Source of the DNA: Pseudomonas bubulae
GTDB lineage: Bacteria > Pseudomonadota > Gammaproteobacteria > Pseudomonadales > Pseudomonadaceae
NCBI RefSeq assembly: GCF_900618535.1
Contig: NZ_UYJA01000001.1
Span: 744,001-808,000 of the forward strand
Reading direction: 5' to 3'
Length of the DNA: 64,000 nucleotides
In this document: positions 29,317 to 38,053 of the stretch, piece after piece
Layout of the letters: every line of letters starts with the position of its first letter
How positions within the stretch are numbered: the first letter of the stretch is position 1
Program-made: the position numbers and the translations under genes
Notes under the pieces: model-generated
The model's database searches: none
What the model saw: only the letters and a program-made list of their open reading frames with translations
Told to the model about the DNA's origin: nothing

Positions 29317-30894
29317 ATGGAGATCAACCTGAGTGACTTCCACTTTCTGCGCCCGGCCTGGCTTCTGTTGGCGATTGTGGGTGCCCTGCTACCGCTAATG
29401 TGGCGCCGCAGCCATGACCAGCAACGGCGTTTGCGGGCGATCATCGCTCCCCACCTGTTGCCACACTTGCTGGTCACCCCGCCCGACAGCCACCGCCTGC
29501 GCCCGGTGCATTTGACCGCTGCCCTGCTGATCATCGGCGCCATTGCGGCCGCAGGCCCCACCTGGGAACAGGACCGCCCGGCATTCCTGCAAAACCGCGC
29601 GCCGTTGATCATTGCCCTCGACCTGTCCCCGTCAATGGATGCCAGCGATGTGCAGCCCACGCGGCTGGAAGCCGCCAAGCACAAATTGCATGACCTGACT
29701 GCCCGGCGCAGCGGTGCCCGCACGGCCCTGATTGCCTACGCGGGCAGCGCCCATCTGGTGTTGCCCGCCACCGACGACCCGGCGCTGCTCGACAGTTTTA
29801 TCCAGGCCCTGGGCACCGACCTGATTGCCCGGCCCGGCAAAAACGTGGCGGCGGTGATCGAACAGGCCAGGCGCCTGCTACAGGCCGAGAAAGCTCCGGG
29901 CACCCTGCTGCTGATCACCGATGGCGCCGACACCTCGCAACTGGACAGCCTCAAAGCCCTGATGCACGACAATGCCCTGCAAGTACTGGTACTGGCAGTG
30001 GGCAGCAGCAATGGCGGGATCATTCGCGATGCCAGCGGCCAACCGCGCACCGACAGTTCCGGTCGCCCGCAACTGGGCAGCTTCGACAGCGCCGCGCTCA
30101 AGCAACTGGCCGCGGCCACCGATGCACCGCTGGGCAGCCTGACCATAAACAACGATGATCTGGACTGGGTCGAAGGCCACGCCCAACAGCACTTCCAGGC
30201 CGCCAGCGACGAGCAGCGCGAGCTGCAATGGAAAGACGCCGGTTACTGGTTATGCGGGCCCCTGCTATTGCTTGCCTGGTTCTCGGTGCGCCGTGGCTGG
30301 AGCCTCAACTGGAACGCCGTCCTGCTGCTGGCCGCAGGGCTGGCCCTGCAACCGTCACCGGCGCAGGCCAACGCACTGACCGATGCCTTCTTCACCCGGG
30401 ATCAGCAAGGGCGTTGGGCCTTTGAGCACCAGCACTACCCCGCAGCAGCCGAGTTATTTGTCGATCCTTACTGGAAAGGCATCGCAGCTTATAACGCCGC
30501 CGATTTCGATCTGGCACTGGCCAGCTTTGCCCGGTTGAACACCGCCCCGGCGTACTTTTACCTGGGCAATATTTACGTACGCCGCTACAAGTTCGATCAG
30601 GCGATTGCCGCCTATCGCCAGGCCTTGGCCCTGCAACCGCAGTTCCCCGAAGCCAGTGCCAACCTGGCATTGGCCATTGCCCTGGAAAAAGATACCGACA
30701 GCGCCGAGCAGAACACCCCCGAGGTCAAACCCGACGCAGTCAAATTCGACAAGCCCCCAGGCAAAGGCCAGAGCAAACCGCTGCAAACCCCGCAGGCGGC
30801 CAGCGACGAACAATGGCTGCAAAACCTGACCACCTCTCCGGCCAATTTCCTGCGGCAAAAATTCAGCCTGCAAGACCAAAAGGTGGCGCCATGA
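29317..30894 (+). CDS. BatB/BatC-like fusion: vWA domain plus TPR
   Basis: 525 residues. TM helices near residues 10-30 and 60-75, vWA domain with [15 protein letters not shown] (about residue 103) and [10 protein letters not shown], a further TM helix near 315-350, and C-terminal TPR repeats ([35 protein letters not shown]). It ends in a low-complexity Lys/Pro/Gln tail. Fuses the BatB and BatC functions found separately elsewhere. Confidence 0.93.
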   Translation: MEINLSDFHFLRPAWLLLAIVGALLPLMWRRSHDQQRRLRAIIAPHLLPHLLVTPPDSHRLRPVHLTAALLIIGAIAAAGPTWEQDRPAFLQNRAPLIIALDLSPSMDASDVQPTRLEAAKHKLHDLTARRSGARTALIAYAGSAHLVLPATDDPALLDSFIQALGTDLIARPGKNVAAVIEQARRLLQAEKAPGTLLLITDGADTSQLDSLKALMHDNALQVLVLAVGSSNGGIIRDASGQPRTDSSGRPQLGSFDSAALKQLAAATDAPLGSLTINNDDLDWVEGHAQQHFQAASDEQRELQWKDAGYWLCGPLLLLAWFSVRRGWSLNWNAVLLLAAGLALQPSPAQANALTDAFFTRDQQGRWAFEHQHYPAAAELFVDPYWKGIAAYNAADFDLALASFARLNTAPAYFYLGNIYVRRYKFDQAIAAYRQALALQPQFPEASANLALAIALEKDTDSAEQNTPEVKPDAVKFDKPPGKGQSKPLQTPQAASDEQWLQNLTTSPANFLRQKFSLQDQKVAP

Positions 30895-31943
30895 AGCCCT
30901 GCGCCCTGGTACTGCTGATGTGCGTCGGCCTGGCACAGGCCAACGAACCGCAACTGTTGGTGCAGGCCCGGCTGGTACCGGGTGATGCCGTGGTGGTGGG
31001 CGAGACCTTGCAGTTGCAGGTCGATGTGCTCACCGACAGCTGGTTCACCCGTGGTGCGTCATTACCCGAACTGAACCTGGACGGTACCGATGTGACACCG
31101 CCCAATGGTGAGGCCGGGCACCTGTCGCAGACGATTCAGGGCCAGACCTTCAGCGGTCTGCGCTACACCTACCGAATCACCCCGACGCAGGCGCAAGCGT
31201 TCTCGATCGCGCCACTGACAGTGCGCGCGACCCCGGCGCAGGCCAGCCATGAGCTGTCGGGGCAAACCCCGGTGCTGACCTTTCGTGCCAGTCTGCCCGA
31301 AGGGTTCAGCCCCGGCGAACCGGTACTGGTGGCCAGCGCGTTGCGCCTGAGCCAGACCCTGACCCCGCCAGGCGGCCCGTTCAAGGTGGGTGACAGCCTG
31401 ACCCGCAGCGTGACGTTACAGGCCGACGGTACCCCGGGGCTGGCCCTGCCCGCTCCGCCCCGGGGCTCGGTGGCCGGACTCGGTGCCTACCCGCAGACCC
31501 CGCAGGTGAGCAATCTGGACGACGGCCGGGGCGGTTTCAATGGCGGTCAGCGCATTGACCGGGTCAGTTATCGCATCGAGCGCGAAGGCGATTTCGAGCT
31601 GCCGGCAATCCGCGTCAAATGGTGGGACAGCGTGAACCGCCAAATCCGTTTCGGCGAACTCCCGGCCGTCACCTTCAAGGCCACAGCCAGCAGCAGCTAC
31701 ACCCCGGTGTTCTCGATCGTTGACGACCTCAGGCAAATGGGCCAACCCACCCGGCTGCGGCTGCCCGCCACGTTGCTGGTTGGCATCGGGTTATTGCTGC
31801 TGACCGTTGCCCTGTCTGTGAACCGGCGGCGCTTGCTCCACGCTTTCAATGCCATGCGTCAGTGGAAACACAACCGCCCGCCGCGCAAAAACTATGGTTT
31901 GCGCCCGCTCAACCCAAGACATGAAAAGGACTTCCAAAAATGA
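30891..31943 (+). CDS. BatD-like protein
   Basis: 350 residues. Signal peptide [17 protein letters not shown], periplasmic beta-rich repeats with the BatD theme ([46 protein letters not shown]) and a C-terminal TM helix ([16 protein letters not shown]). Four-base overlap with both neighbours, so it is tightly coupled to the Bat unit and to the HAD gene. Confidence 0.9.
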   Translation: MKPCALVLLMCVGLAQANEPQLLVQARLVPGDAVVVGETLQLQVDVLTDSWFTRGASLPELNLDGTDVTPPNGEAGHLSQTIQGQTFSGLRYTYRITPTQAQAFSIAPLTVRATPAQASHELSGQTPVLTFRASLPEGFSPGEPVLVASALRLSQTLTPPGGPFKVGDSLTRSVTLQADGTPGLALPAPPRGSVAGLGAYPQTPQVSNLDDGRGGFNGGQRIDRVSYRIEREGDFELPAIRVKWWDSVNRQIRFGELPAVTFKATASSSYTPVFSIVDDLRQMGQPTRLRLPATLLVGIGLLLLTVALSVNRRRLLHAFNAMRQWKHNRPPRKNYGLRPLNPRHEKDFQK

Positions 31944-33025
31944 ATAAACAAAAAACTGTAGCCGTGGCAGCGAGCCTGCTCGCGAATGGCCTTCGCGAGC
32001 AGACTCGCTCCCACTGGAGCAAAAGGATCTCGGCAAGAACGGCAGCGACTCTGCTATTCGCCCTGCCCCTGTTCGCCCTGGCTGCCGACCCGTTGCCCTC
32101 CTGGAACCAAGGGCCGGCGAAAAAAAGCATCATCGAATTTGTCGAGACGGTTACCACGCCAGACAGTAAGGGCTTTGTACAACCCGAAGCGCGTATCGCC
32201 GTGTTCGACAACGATGGCACCCTGTGGAGCGAGCAACCGGGTTATTTCGAGGAGCTGTTTGCCTTCGACGAAATCAAACGCATGGCCCCCCAACACCCGG
32301 AATGGAAAGACCAGCAACCGTTCAAGGCGGTGCTGGAAAACGACCACAAGGCCCTGGCCGAAAGCGGCATGGAGGGCCTGCTGAACATTTTCATGACGAC
32401 CCACGCCGGGCTCACCACTGATGAGTTCCGCGACAACGTCCAGCGCTGGCTAAGCAGTGCACGCCACCCCACCAGCGGCAAGCCCTACACCGAGATGGTC
32501 TACCAGCCGATGCTGGAAGTGCTGACCTACCTGCGCAGCCAGGGATTCAAGCCCTACATCGTGTCCGGCGGCGATACCGGCTTTATGCGCGTATTTGCCG
32601 AGGAGGTCTATGGCATACCGCCAGAGCACGTGATCGGCTCCACGTTTGTCACCGAATACCAGGTCAAGGACGGCAAACCGTCAATCCTGCGCACCGCCAA
32701 AATTGCCCACAACGATGACGGCCCCGGCAAGCCGGTAAGTATCGACAGCGTGATTGGCCGCCGACCGATCCTCGCCTTCGGCAACTCCGACGGCGACCTG
32801 CAGATGCTCCAGTGGACCGCCGCCGGCGACGGCCCGCGCCTGATGGGGCTGGTGCATCACACCGACGCCAAACGCGAATGGGCCTATGACAAGGACTCGA
32901 AAATCGGCCGCCTGGACAAGGCGCTCGATCAGGCAAAACAGCAGGACTGGACTATCGTCGATATGGCGTCGCAATGGCGACGGATCTACCCGTTCGAGAC
33001 CAGTGCCAACGAGCAACAGCAATAA
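31940..33025 (+). CDS. secreted HAD-superfamily phosphatase with a repeat-derived N-terminus
   Basis: 361 residues. HAD motif I is [10 protein letters not shown] (about residues 88-97), motif II IVSGGD, and motif [13 protein letters not shown]; acid-phosphatase-like, probably periplasmic. The hydrophobic signal segment [18 protein letters not shown] sits unusually late (about residues 34-50) because codons 9-25 are made by an intergenic-type palindrome (31964-32014). ATG overlaps the BatD stop. The gene directly precedes the arylsulfatase. Confidence 0.88.
   Translation: MNKQKTVAVAASLLANGLREQTRSHWSKRISARTAATLLFALPLFALAADPLPSWNQGPAKKSIIEFVETVTTPDSKGFVQPEARIAVFDNDGTLWSEQPGYFEELFAFDEIKRMAPQHPEWKDQQPFKAVLENDHKALAESGMEGLLNIFMTTHAGLTTDEFRDNVQRWLSSARHPTSGKPYTEMVYQPMLEVLTYLRSQGFKPYIVSGGDTGFMRVFAEEVYGIPPEHVIGSTFVTEYQVKDGKPSILRTAKIAHNDDGPGKPVSIDSVIGRRPILAFGNSDGDLQMLQWTAAGDGPRLMGLVHHTDAKREWAYDKDSKIGRLDKALDQAKQQDWTIVDMASQWRRIYPFETSANEQQQ
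31964..32014. repeat. REP-type palindrome inside the start of a coding region
   Basis: A 51-bp palindromic unit of the GTGGGAGC...GCTCGCGA family, normally found between genes (compare 41094-41180 and 50152-50367). Here it lies within the first 25 codons of the HAD gene without breaking the frame and lengthens the basic n-region of its signal peptide. Confidence 0.85.
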
Positions 33026-33076
33026 GAAAAACAGCCGTCAGCAGTGCACCAACCAGGTCAACAAGGAGCAAGTTGC

Positions 33077-33295
33077 ATGACTCGAACAGCCAAGTGGTTC
33101 CCCCGGCTAGCCCTCGTGGCGGCTTCGGTGATGGCGTTGTCCGCCACCGCCGTGGCCGCCGAAAAACCCAATATCCTGGTGATCTTTGGTGATGACATTG
33201 GCCAGTCCAATATCAGCGCCTACTCCATGGGTGTGGTGGGCTACAAAACCCCCAACATCGACCGGATTGCCAAAGAAGGCATGATGTTCACTGAC
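33077..33295 (+). pseudogene. arylsulfatase, 5' part (split by the integrated element)
   Basis: First 73 codons of a secreted sulfatase: signal peptide ([18 protein letters not shown]) then the calcium-binding start [16 protein letters not shown] and [18 protein letters not shown]. The frame continues into the element to a stop at 33403, giving a 109-residue dead peptide that lacks the catalytic Cys. The 3' part resumes in the same frame at 39718. AAGGAG lies before the ATG. Confidence 0.92.
33286..33295. repeat. attL core repeat
   Basis: GTTCACTGAC, left copy. On its right the element supplies AACTC. Joined to the other end, the reconstructed circular site reads GAGTT-CACTGAC-AACTC: 5-bp inverted arms around a 7-bp spacer, the usual core layout for a tyrosine recombinase. 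Confidence 0.85.
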
Positions 33296-33344
33296 AACTC
33301 TGAGGACCGAAGAGATCACCCAGTAGACACAGGGCCTGATCCAT

Positions 33345-34808
33345 ATGACAACCTCGATGATCCCTCAAACTGCACCAAAGCTGTTACAGACTGCCTTAGC
33401 TAAGCCTTACCACTATCGTAGGTCTGGTCGTTACTACCTCAGGCTGCGTCCCCAAGGGTCCTCTACGGGTTACCATTCGGTCTCCTTGCTGACCAACGAT
33501 AAGGCCACAGCCATGACCATCTCTCAGGACATCCTTTCGGCTCTCGCTGTATTCCATCTGGACAACACCGGGGCAACTTGGGATGAGCTACGCGATCACC
33601 TCTACGTTATCGCAGAGGAAGCCCTGACCATGGCACATGGTGATAGCTCTCTGGTCGCCTATGAGTCGATCTACGGGGATCTAAGCGATAACCTTAGGAA
33701 AGCATCAAGCCAAATGGCAATGACCAGTACTCAGCAACAAGGGCTCTCTAAGGCTCAAGAGGTACTCAAGGCTGCTCATGGTCGTCTTCATGGTGACTCT
33801 GGGGCTCTGGCTGATCTGGTCACTGAGCTTGGGGCACCCCACTCACATGCTTCTCCTTGTGTGTCCCTATCTGTAAGCGCATCTCAAGGAACCTCTCAAG
33901 GAACCTCTTCTGGTATCACCTTCAATGAGCTCTCCACACTCTACATAGAGGAACATAAGGCCAACGTTGAGCCTGCCACCTTGCGGGATATCCATTCTGT
34001 CTGTAAGACGCTCTCGGGGGCCTTCGCTGGGTTGGATCTTAAGGGGCACACTCGGGCGGATATGGTTGCTCTCAAAGGTGCCCTCATGGTTGATCGTCAA
34101 GGCTCCACTGTGAACAAGCTATTGACTCGCCTATCAACTGTCATGTCGTGGGCTGTGAACAATGGCTACCTTGATAAGAGCTTCGACAAAGGACTTAAGT
34201 TGACCAAGGATGCTGACAGCTCCCGTAGAGCGTTCTCTAAGGACCAAGTGGCTCGGCTCATGGTTGCTGCCAACTCATTGCCTGTGACCGATGAGACCCG
34301 CTGGGCAGTGTCTGTAGGGGTTCTCACAGGTGCCCGTATCGCTGAGGTCCTTCAGTTGACCCGTAAGGACATCGTTGAGGTCAATGGTCAGTGGGTCGTG
34401 AGCATCAATGCTGATGATGGTAAGTCAGTGAAGACAAAGAGTTCCCTTAGGGTTGTGCCGTTGACCGATGAGGCCTACGGGTTTGACCTCAAAGACCTCC
34501 TTGAGTTTGTTGCTGGGTCACCTGAAGGCAACGCTCTGTTCTGTAGCGGCTCACGCTCAGCGACCCAAGAGAGGCTCAACAGGTTCATCAAGAAGACCCT
34601 TGGGTTAGACAAAGGCAAGGCGAGCCTATCGTTTCATTCCTTGCGACACTCATTGGCTGGAGCCTTGAAGGCCGCTGAGGTGCCTGTGGGGACCGCTGAG
34701 TCGATCTTGGGGCACTCGTCGGGGTCGATCAGTTATGACCTTTATGGTGCTGGGAGTGCAGTAGAGGTAGGCCGTATGACTGAGGCTTTGAAGACTGCCT
34801 TACTCTGA
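33345..34808 (+). CDS. tyrosine recombinase (integrase) of the element
   Basis: 487 residues. Catalytic set intact: R331 ([10 protein letters not shown]), K363/K365 ([12 protein letters not shown]), H431-x-x-R434 ([10 protein letters not shown]), H457 ([11 protein letters not shown]) and Y467. A core-binding SAM-like region covers about residues 190-290; the first 190 residues are atypically long and include a 12-bp tandem repeat encoding SQGTSQGTS. The gene starts only 50 bases inside attL, overlaps the dead-end arylsulfatase frame by 59 bases and has no clear ribosome site, so it may be read from the host operon transcript. It should catalyse integration and excision at GTTCACTGAC. Confidence 0.93.
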   Translation: MTTSMIPQTAPKLLQTALAKPYHYRRSGRYYLRLRPQGSSTGYHSVSLLTNDKATAMTISQDILSALAVFHLDNTGATWDELRDHLYVIAEEALTMAHGDSSLVAYESIYGDLSDNLRKASSQMAMTSTQQQGLSKAQEVLKAAHGRLHGDSGALADLVTELGAPHSHASPCVSLSVSASQGTSQGTSSGITFNELSTLYIEEHKANVEPATLRDIHSVCKTLSGAFAGLDLKGHTRADMVALKGALMVDRQGSTVNKLLTRLSTVMSWAVNNGYLDKSFDKGLKLTKDADSSRRAFSKDQVARLMVAANSLPVTDETRWAVSVGVLTGARIAEVLQLTRKDIVEVNGQWVVSINADDGKSVKTKSSLRVVPLTDEAYGFDLKDLLEFVAGSPEGNALFCSGSRSATQERLNRFIKKTLGLDKGKASLSFHSLRHSLAGALKAAEVPVGTAESILGHSSGSISYDLYGAGSAVEVGRMTEALKTALL

Positions 34809-34861
34809 TTGGTGAAGGGTCTATCGCTTGCCGATAGGCCTGCTTCGAAAAGCGCAACTTC

Positions 34862-35281
34862 ATGGGCATCGAACTGGACGTTCTGGTTGGTCACCCTGAG
34901 CACGACCTTCTGTTTGTGGCGACTCAGGTGGCCCGTGCTGCTGGGCTGAAGCAACCGGCGAACTCTGCCTCTGCATTTCGACGGGTACACAAGGCTGGGC
35001 AGGCCCTGATGGCCCTCATACAAGATGGTTGTATCAGGCTCGAAGACATCCCAGCGGATGAGCGTCACCAGCGCCTGCGCACCACAACGGTGATCTTCAC
35101 AGAATCTGAGTCGTATCAGATGCTTCTGAGAGGCTCCGCGCCTCAGTCTGAGCCGTTCCGAAAGTGGGTCACTGAGGAGGTCCTGCCGACCATCCGCAAG
35201 ACCGGCTCTTACAACGCTGAAGAGTCCACCAACCCAATCGCAATGGGTCCCTTTGGGGCAATGAATACGGGGTGGCGCTAA
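34862..35281 (+). CDS. Bro-N-domain phage protein (antirepressor type)
   Basis: 139 residues. The pattern LLFVATQVARAAGLKQPANSASAFRRV ... TESESYQMLLRGSAPQSEPFRKWVTEEVLPTIRKTG is the Bro-N domain found in prophage antirepressors and viral Bro proteins, which bind DNA or repressors. Only the N-terminal domain is present, with a short tail, so it may be truncated by design. The only available start is the ATG at 34862; no strong ribosome site. A small hairpin (CTATCG/CGATAG, 34821-34837) separates it from the integrase. Its stop overlaps the first phage-type promoter. Confidence 0.8.
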   Translation: MGIELDVLVGHPEHDLLFVATQVARAAGLKQPANSASAFRRVHKAGQALMALIQDGCIRLEDIPADERHQRLRTTTVIFTESESYQMLLRGSAPQSEPFRKWVTEEVLPTIRKTGSYNAEESTNPIAMGPFGAMNTGWR

Positions 35282-35300
35282 ATACCCTCACTAAGGCTAC
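35279..35300 (+). promoter_or_regulatory. T7/T3-group phage RNA polymerase promoter, copy 1
   Basis: TAAATACCCTCACTAAGGC. The T3 promoter as commonly written is AATTAACCCTCACTAAAGGG, so the recognition core ACCCTCACTAA is shared exactly; T7-group phages of Pseudomonas such as gh-1 are reported with very similar promoters (recalled, not checked). Predicted start at G35296. It stands directly before a gene with an ideal ribosome site (35330). Confidence 0.85.
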
Positions 35301-35329
35301 AGCACACCAACTGACCTTAGGAGGACACC

Positions 35330-35953
35330 ATGACCTTGCTCACCCAACCCGGACCACATCATCGCCACGTTGACCACGACACCGGCATCATCCTTCACGT
35401 TGACCCAATCACCGGGCAGATCCTAAAGAGCCACACGATGGTTCTCCCCAAGTCCAAAGATCACCAGTTCAAGGCGTGGGCCACCGAACGTCAAGCCTGT
35501 GAGAGCCTCGCTGAGGACCACTTGAAGACAAGCCCAGTCGTTACGCCTGATGCTCAAGCAGTCATCTCTGAGGAGCCTGTGCGTGGTCGTGGTCGCCCTA
35601 AGGCCGCCTTCAAGAATCCAGTAGCTGCCTATATGCACCTCCTCGCAGTTCCTTACTTACTGCCCTGGGTGGACGACATCATCAAAGGGTCGATCATCAC
35701 CAGTGCTGGCATTAGCAACGGCAAGATCAACGTGAAGACTGGGGCAGTGATCGGGGCCTTGTTCGCTGAGGACATCACAGCGGAGGTCTGCAAGACTCAG
35801 GAGATCAGCTTGAGGACTGCCCAGCGTGTGGCGAAGGCCGCCCGACATGCTGCCCATGGCATCGCTTCCTACGTGGATCGACACCCGAAGTTGAAGGCTG
35901 AAGTTGAGGCTGAAGTGAGCGCAGAGGCTCTATTCCGGGGCTCTCAGGCTTAA
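35330..35953 (+). CDS. element protein of unknown function, possible DNA-binding
   Basis: 207 residues, not recognised. Residues 1-35 carry many His/Asp (HHRHVDHDTG). An AT-hook-like GRGRPK lies at residues 86-91, and ISLRTAQRVAKAARHAAHGI near residue 165 could be a helix-turn-helix. First gene behind phage-type promoter 1; TTAGGAGG lies 7 bases before the ATG. Followed by an AT-rich gap (35954-36104). Confidence 0.75.
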   Translation: MTLLTQPGPHHRHVDHDTGIILHVDPITGQILKSHTMVLPKSKDHQFKAWATERQACESLAEDHLKTSPVVTPDAQAVISEEPVRGRGRPKAAFKNPVAAYMHLLAVPYLLPWVDDIIKGSIITSAGISNGKINVKTGAVIGALFAEDITAEVCKTQEISLRTAQRVAKAARHAAHGIASYVDRHPKLKAEVEAEVSAEALFRGSQA

Positions 35954-36040
35954 CGACGGAATATATAAAAGAAAACTTTAAGACCTCTGAGGAGGAGCAT
36001 CGACCACTTATCGACCAGTCTCATTGAGAGAGGGATTGTG

Positions 36041-36073
36041 ATGAATATCACCCTCTTCAAAGAGGACCTCTAA
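36041..36073 (+). other. 10-codon mini-ORF and hairpin before the Rha gene
   Basis: MNITLFKEDL with a good ribosome site (AGAGAGGGA). A perfect hairpin CCTCTT-CA-AAGAGG lies inside it at 36052-36065, followed by more CTCT/AGAG pairing. It could be a leader peptide or an RNA-processing site in front of the gene at 36105; T7-group mRNAs are cut at such hairpins by RNase III. Confidence 0.35.
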
Positions 36074-36104
36074 GAGAGAACCTTGAGCACATAAGGAGAA
36101 CACC

Positions 36105-36893
36105 ATGACCACCTTGAACACGATCACCATGACCACCGTTGAGATTGCCGCAATGACAGGCAAGCGACACGACCACGTACTTCGGGATGCAGACCGGGCT
36201 ATTGAACTGGTCATGAAATCTCGCGCCCCAAATCTGGGGAGCCAAATTGAAAGTAAGGACGTAGACGCAACTGAAGGAACCTTTGAGAACCGAGGTAAGC
36301 AATATCGAATGCTGGTCCTCAATAAGCATCTGGTCTTCACGCTCATCACCGGCTACGACACTGCATTGCGTTACACAGTCATTGGTCGATGGATCGAATT
36401 GGAGCAAGCAGCTAACCCAGCGTTCGCCTCTCAGGCCATCACTGAGACCCTCATTGACCTACAAACACGAGTCGATGCAATGGCCCCGGCCTACGATGAG
36501 CACGTCCGTAAGGGTCGCTCAGTTGGCTATAGCTGGCGTGAAGCATGTCGTCTCGCTGGCATTGAGCACCCCGACAAGTTCTTGGCCCTTATGGTCCGCT
36601 TGAAGAAAGCCCGTAAGACCCTCCACGGGCACACTGAGATCAACCCAAGCTACGTTAAGAAAGGCTACGTGACTGTGCTCAAGCCTTCCAATCTGGTCGT
36701 CAAGGCCAACGGTGGGCACCTCTTCAAGGTCACCTCCAAGGGCCTCACAGAATGGCTCTCAGCGAATGCAGGTGAGATCAACACAGCGGTCAACACTGCG
36801 AGCCGCCCTAAGGCTGTAGTCGATGAGCATGGCTATACGATCGCTATCACAGGTGACAACACCGAAGGCTTGACCACAAAGGCCATTCATTAA
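36105..36893 (+). CDS. Rha-family phage regulator with antirepressor-like C-terminus
   Basis: 262 residues. The N-terminal half has the Rha pattern (MTTVEIAAMTGKRHDHVLRDADRA ... YRMLVLNKHLVFTLITGYDTALRYTVIGRWIELE, about residues 8-105). The C-terminal half (SWREACRLAGIEHPDKFLALMVRLKK ... GYVTVLKPSNLVVKANGGHLFKVTSKGLTEWL) resembles antirepressor KilAC/ANT domains. Rha proteins interfere with or regulate phage growth. ATAAGGAG gives a strong ribosome site. In a satellite it could control the helper or the element's own state. Confidence 0.82.
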   Translation: MTTLNTITMTTVEIAAMTGKRHDHVLRDADRAIELVMKSRAPNLGSQIESKDVDATEGTFENRGKQYRMLVLNKHLVFTLITGYDTALRYTVIGRWIELEQAANPAFASQAITETLIDLQTRVDAMAPAYDEHVRKGRSVGYSWREACRLAGIEHPDKFLALMVRLKKARKTLHGHTEINPSYVKKGYVTVLKPSNLVVKANGGHLFKVTSKGLTEWLSANAGEINTAVNTASRPKAVVDEHGYTIAITGDNTEGLTTKAIH

Positions 36894-36908
36894 TTCAAGG
36901 AGATCCCT

Positions 36909-37247
36909 ATGACTGCCCAATTGAACTACGGCAAGACCATTCCAACTGAAGCTGATTTGAGCATCATCAATCAGTTCTTCATTAAGCCACGCCGCTCCCG
37001 CCTCATTGAGCTACGCACAGCACTCACAAAGGCTACCGCCCCGGGCCGCTCTCGTTGTCCTGAGTTGGGCACCATCTATGACATGGATGTGGTCTATGCA
37101 TACACCGATCGCACTATGGGTACGTCCTTCACGGGCGCTCTCAAAGAAGCCCTTGAGGCTGGTCTGCCACTCAAGACTCTGATCCGCTGTGACCTACAGA
37201 TCCCGATGTCTAATCAGCCAATCGTCGTGGCCTACAAGGATGCTTGA
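36909..37247 (+). CDS. element protein of unknown function (112 aa)
   Basis: 112 residues, not recognised. Mixed alpha/beta composition: basic patch KPRRSRLIELRTALTKATAPGRSR (about residues 27-50 in part), then YDMDVVYAYTDRTMGTSFTGALKEALEAG. No signal peptide or TM helix. CAAGGAGA precedes the ATG by about 8 bases, 15 bases after the Rha gene, so the two are one unit. Its end leads into the second control module (37251-37303). Confidence 0.75.
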   Translation: MTAQLNYGKTIPTEADLSIINQFFIKPRRSRLIELRTALTKATAPGRSRCPELGTIYDMDVVYAYTDRTMGTSFTGALKEALEAGLPLKTLIRCDLQIPMSNQPIVVAYKDA

Positions 37248-37281
37248 TGAGGTCCCTTTGGGCCAGTAAACATTGGTGTCG

Positions 37282-37303
37282 TAAAAACCCTCACTAAGGC
37301 CAC
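37282..37303 (+). promoter_or_regulatory. T7/T3-group phage RNA polymerase promoter, copy 2
   Basis: TAAAAACCCTCACTAAGGCC, sharing ACCCTCACTAAGGC with copy 1. Predicted start at G37299. Both copies are preceded at about 20-30 bases by a GGTCCCTTTGGG block (35246-35260 and 37251-37265), so a whole control module is duplicated. It drives the structured RNA region and the capsid-like genes. Confidence 0.85.
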
Positions 37304-37586
37304 GGGAATCAGTCACCCATGGTCTCCTCAAAGTCCCACGAGGCGCCCTAAGCGTCAGTAGTGGGCAATCTATGCACCACACCGGAACCTCTTTGCTGTC
37401 CGCCATTCAGCCCAGAGGCATTCCTACAGTCCCCGCCAAGTTAACGCCCACAGGACTGTGAAACCACCTTCAATCCAATACCTTTAAGCAAACCTTGTTG
37501 ATCCCGTGCGGGTCTCCTTTCCCCCATTGGTCACGCGATCATGGCGGCAAGGTTTGACTTAAGGGTCTCTCAAAGGAGAACCCAAT
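37304..37586 (+). ncRNA. highly structured noncoding region behind phage promoter 2
   Basis: No credible gene in 280 bases, but consecutive stems: CCCAC/GTGGG (37335-37365); GGAACCTCT with AGAGGCATTCC (37384-37424, 2-nt bulge); ACAGTCC/GGACTGT (37426-37459); and a 14-bp stem, TTAAGCAAACCTTG with CAAGGTTTG-A-CTTAA (37484-37562, one bulge), enclosing two smaller hairpins (around 37503-37512 and 37525-37543), a three-way junction. It could be a regulatory or packaging RNA, a long 5' leader, or a DNA structure such as a replication origin. Confidence 0.6.
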
Positions 37587-37979
37587 ATGAAACTCGACAT
37601 CGTACATACCGATAAGACCCTGACTATTCAAGGCCAAACTGTGACTAAGGCATATGCCGAAGGCGTGATGTTGGCAGGCTTGCTGGCTGCTGTGGGCAAG
37701 AACCACGGCGCAATCACTTCGATCATCAAGCAGTTCATGGAGGCTGGTCTGAGCACCGCAGCATTCCCTGATCAAACCTCAGTTGCCCGCCAAGAGATCC
37801 ATGCGGCTGGTCTGCGTGAAGCTGCTCGACAACGTGATGCCCAGTTCCATGCGGAACGCTTTGCATCCTACAAGGCACCGACACGTCTTGAGGTAGCTCG
37901 TGCTCGTGAGGCCAAAGAGAAGCAAGCAGCCGCTATCCGTGAACACGGCAACACCATTCGTGCAGCTCGCCGTAACTAA
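37587..37979 (+). CDS. element protein of unknown function, charged helical tail (scaffold-like?)
   Basis: 130 residues. N-terminal third is alpha/beta (MKLDIVHTDKTLTIQGQTVTKAYAEG), the middle hydrophobic (VMLAGLLAAVGKNHGAITSIIKQF) and residues about 75-130 a strongly charged helix rich in Arg/Glu/Ala/Lys. Such tails and the position just before the capsid-like gene suit a scaffold or assembly factor, but the protein is much shorter than T7 scaffold (about 307 residues) and I do not recognise it. AAAGGAG precedes the ATG. Confidence 0.72.
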   Translation: MKLDIVHTDKTLTIQGQTVTKAYAEGVMLAGLLAAVGKNHGAITSIIKQFMEAGLSTAAFPDQTSVARQEIHAAGLREAARQRDAQFHAERFASYKAPTRLEVARAREAKEKQAAAIREHGNTIRAARRN

Positions 37980-38053
37980 CAGTCGGCCACAAGGAGCCTT
38001 TGAGACCTCTCAGGGCTTCCCTAAACAGAATTCAATTCAGGAGATTATCAAAC

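Noticed and set aside
37016..37035. A third promoter-like stretch (CACTCACAAAGGCTAC) inside the 112-residue element gene
   Set aside because: It departs from ACCCTCACTAAGG at key positions and lies in mid-gene; probably coincidence.
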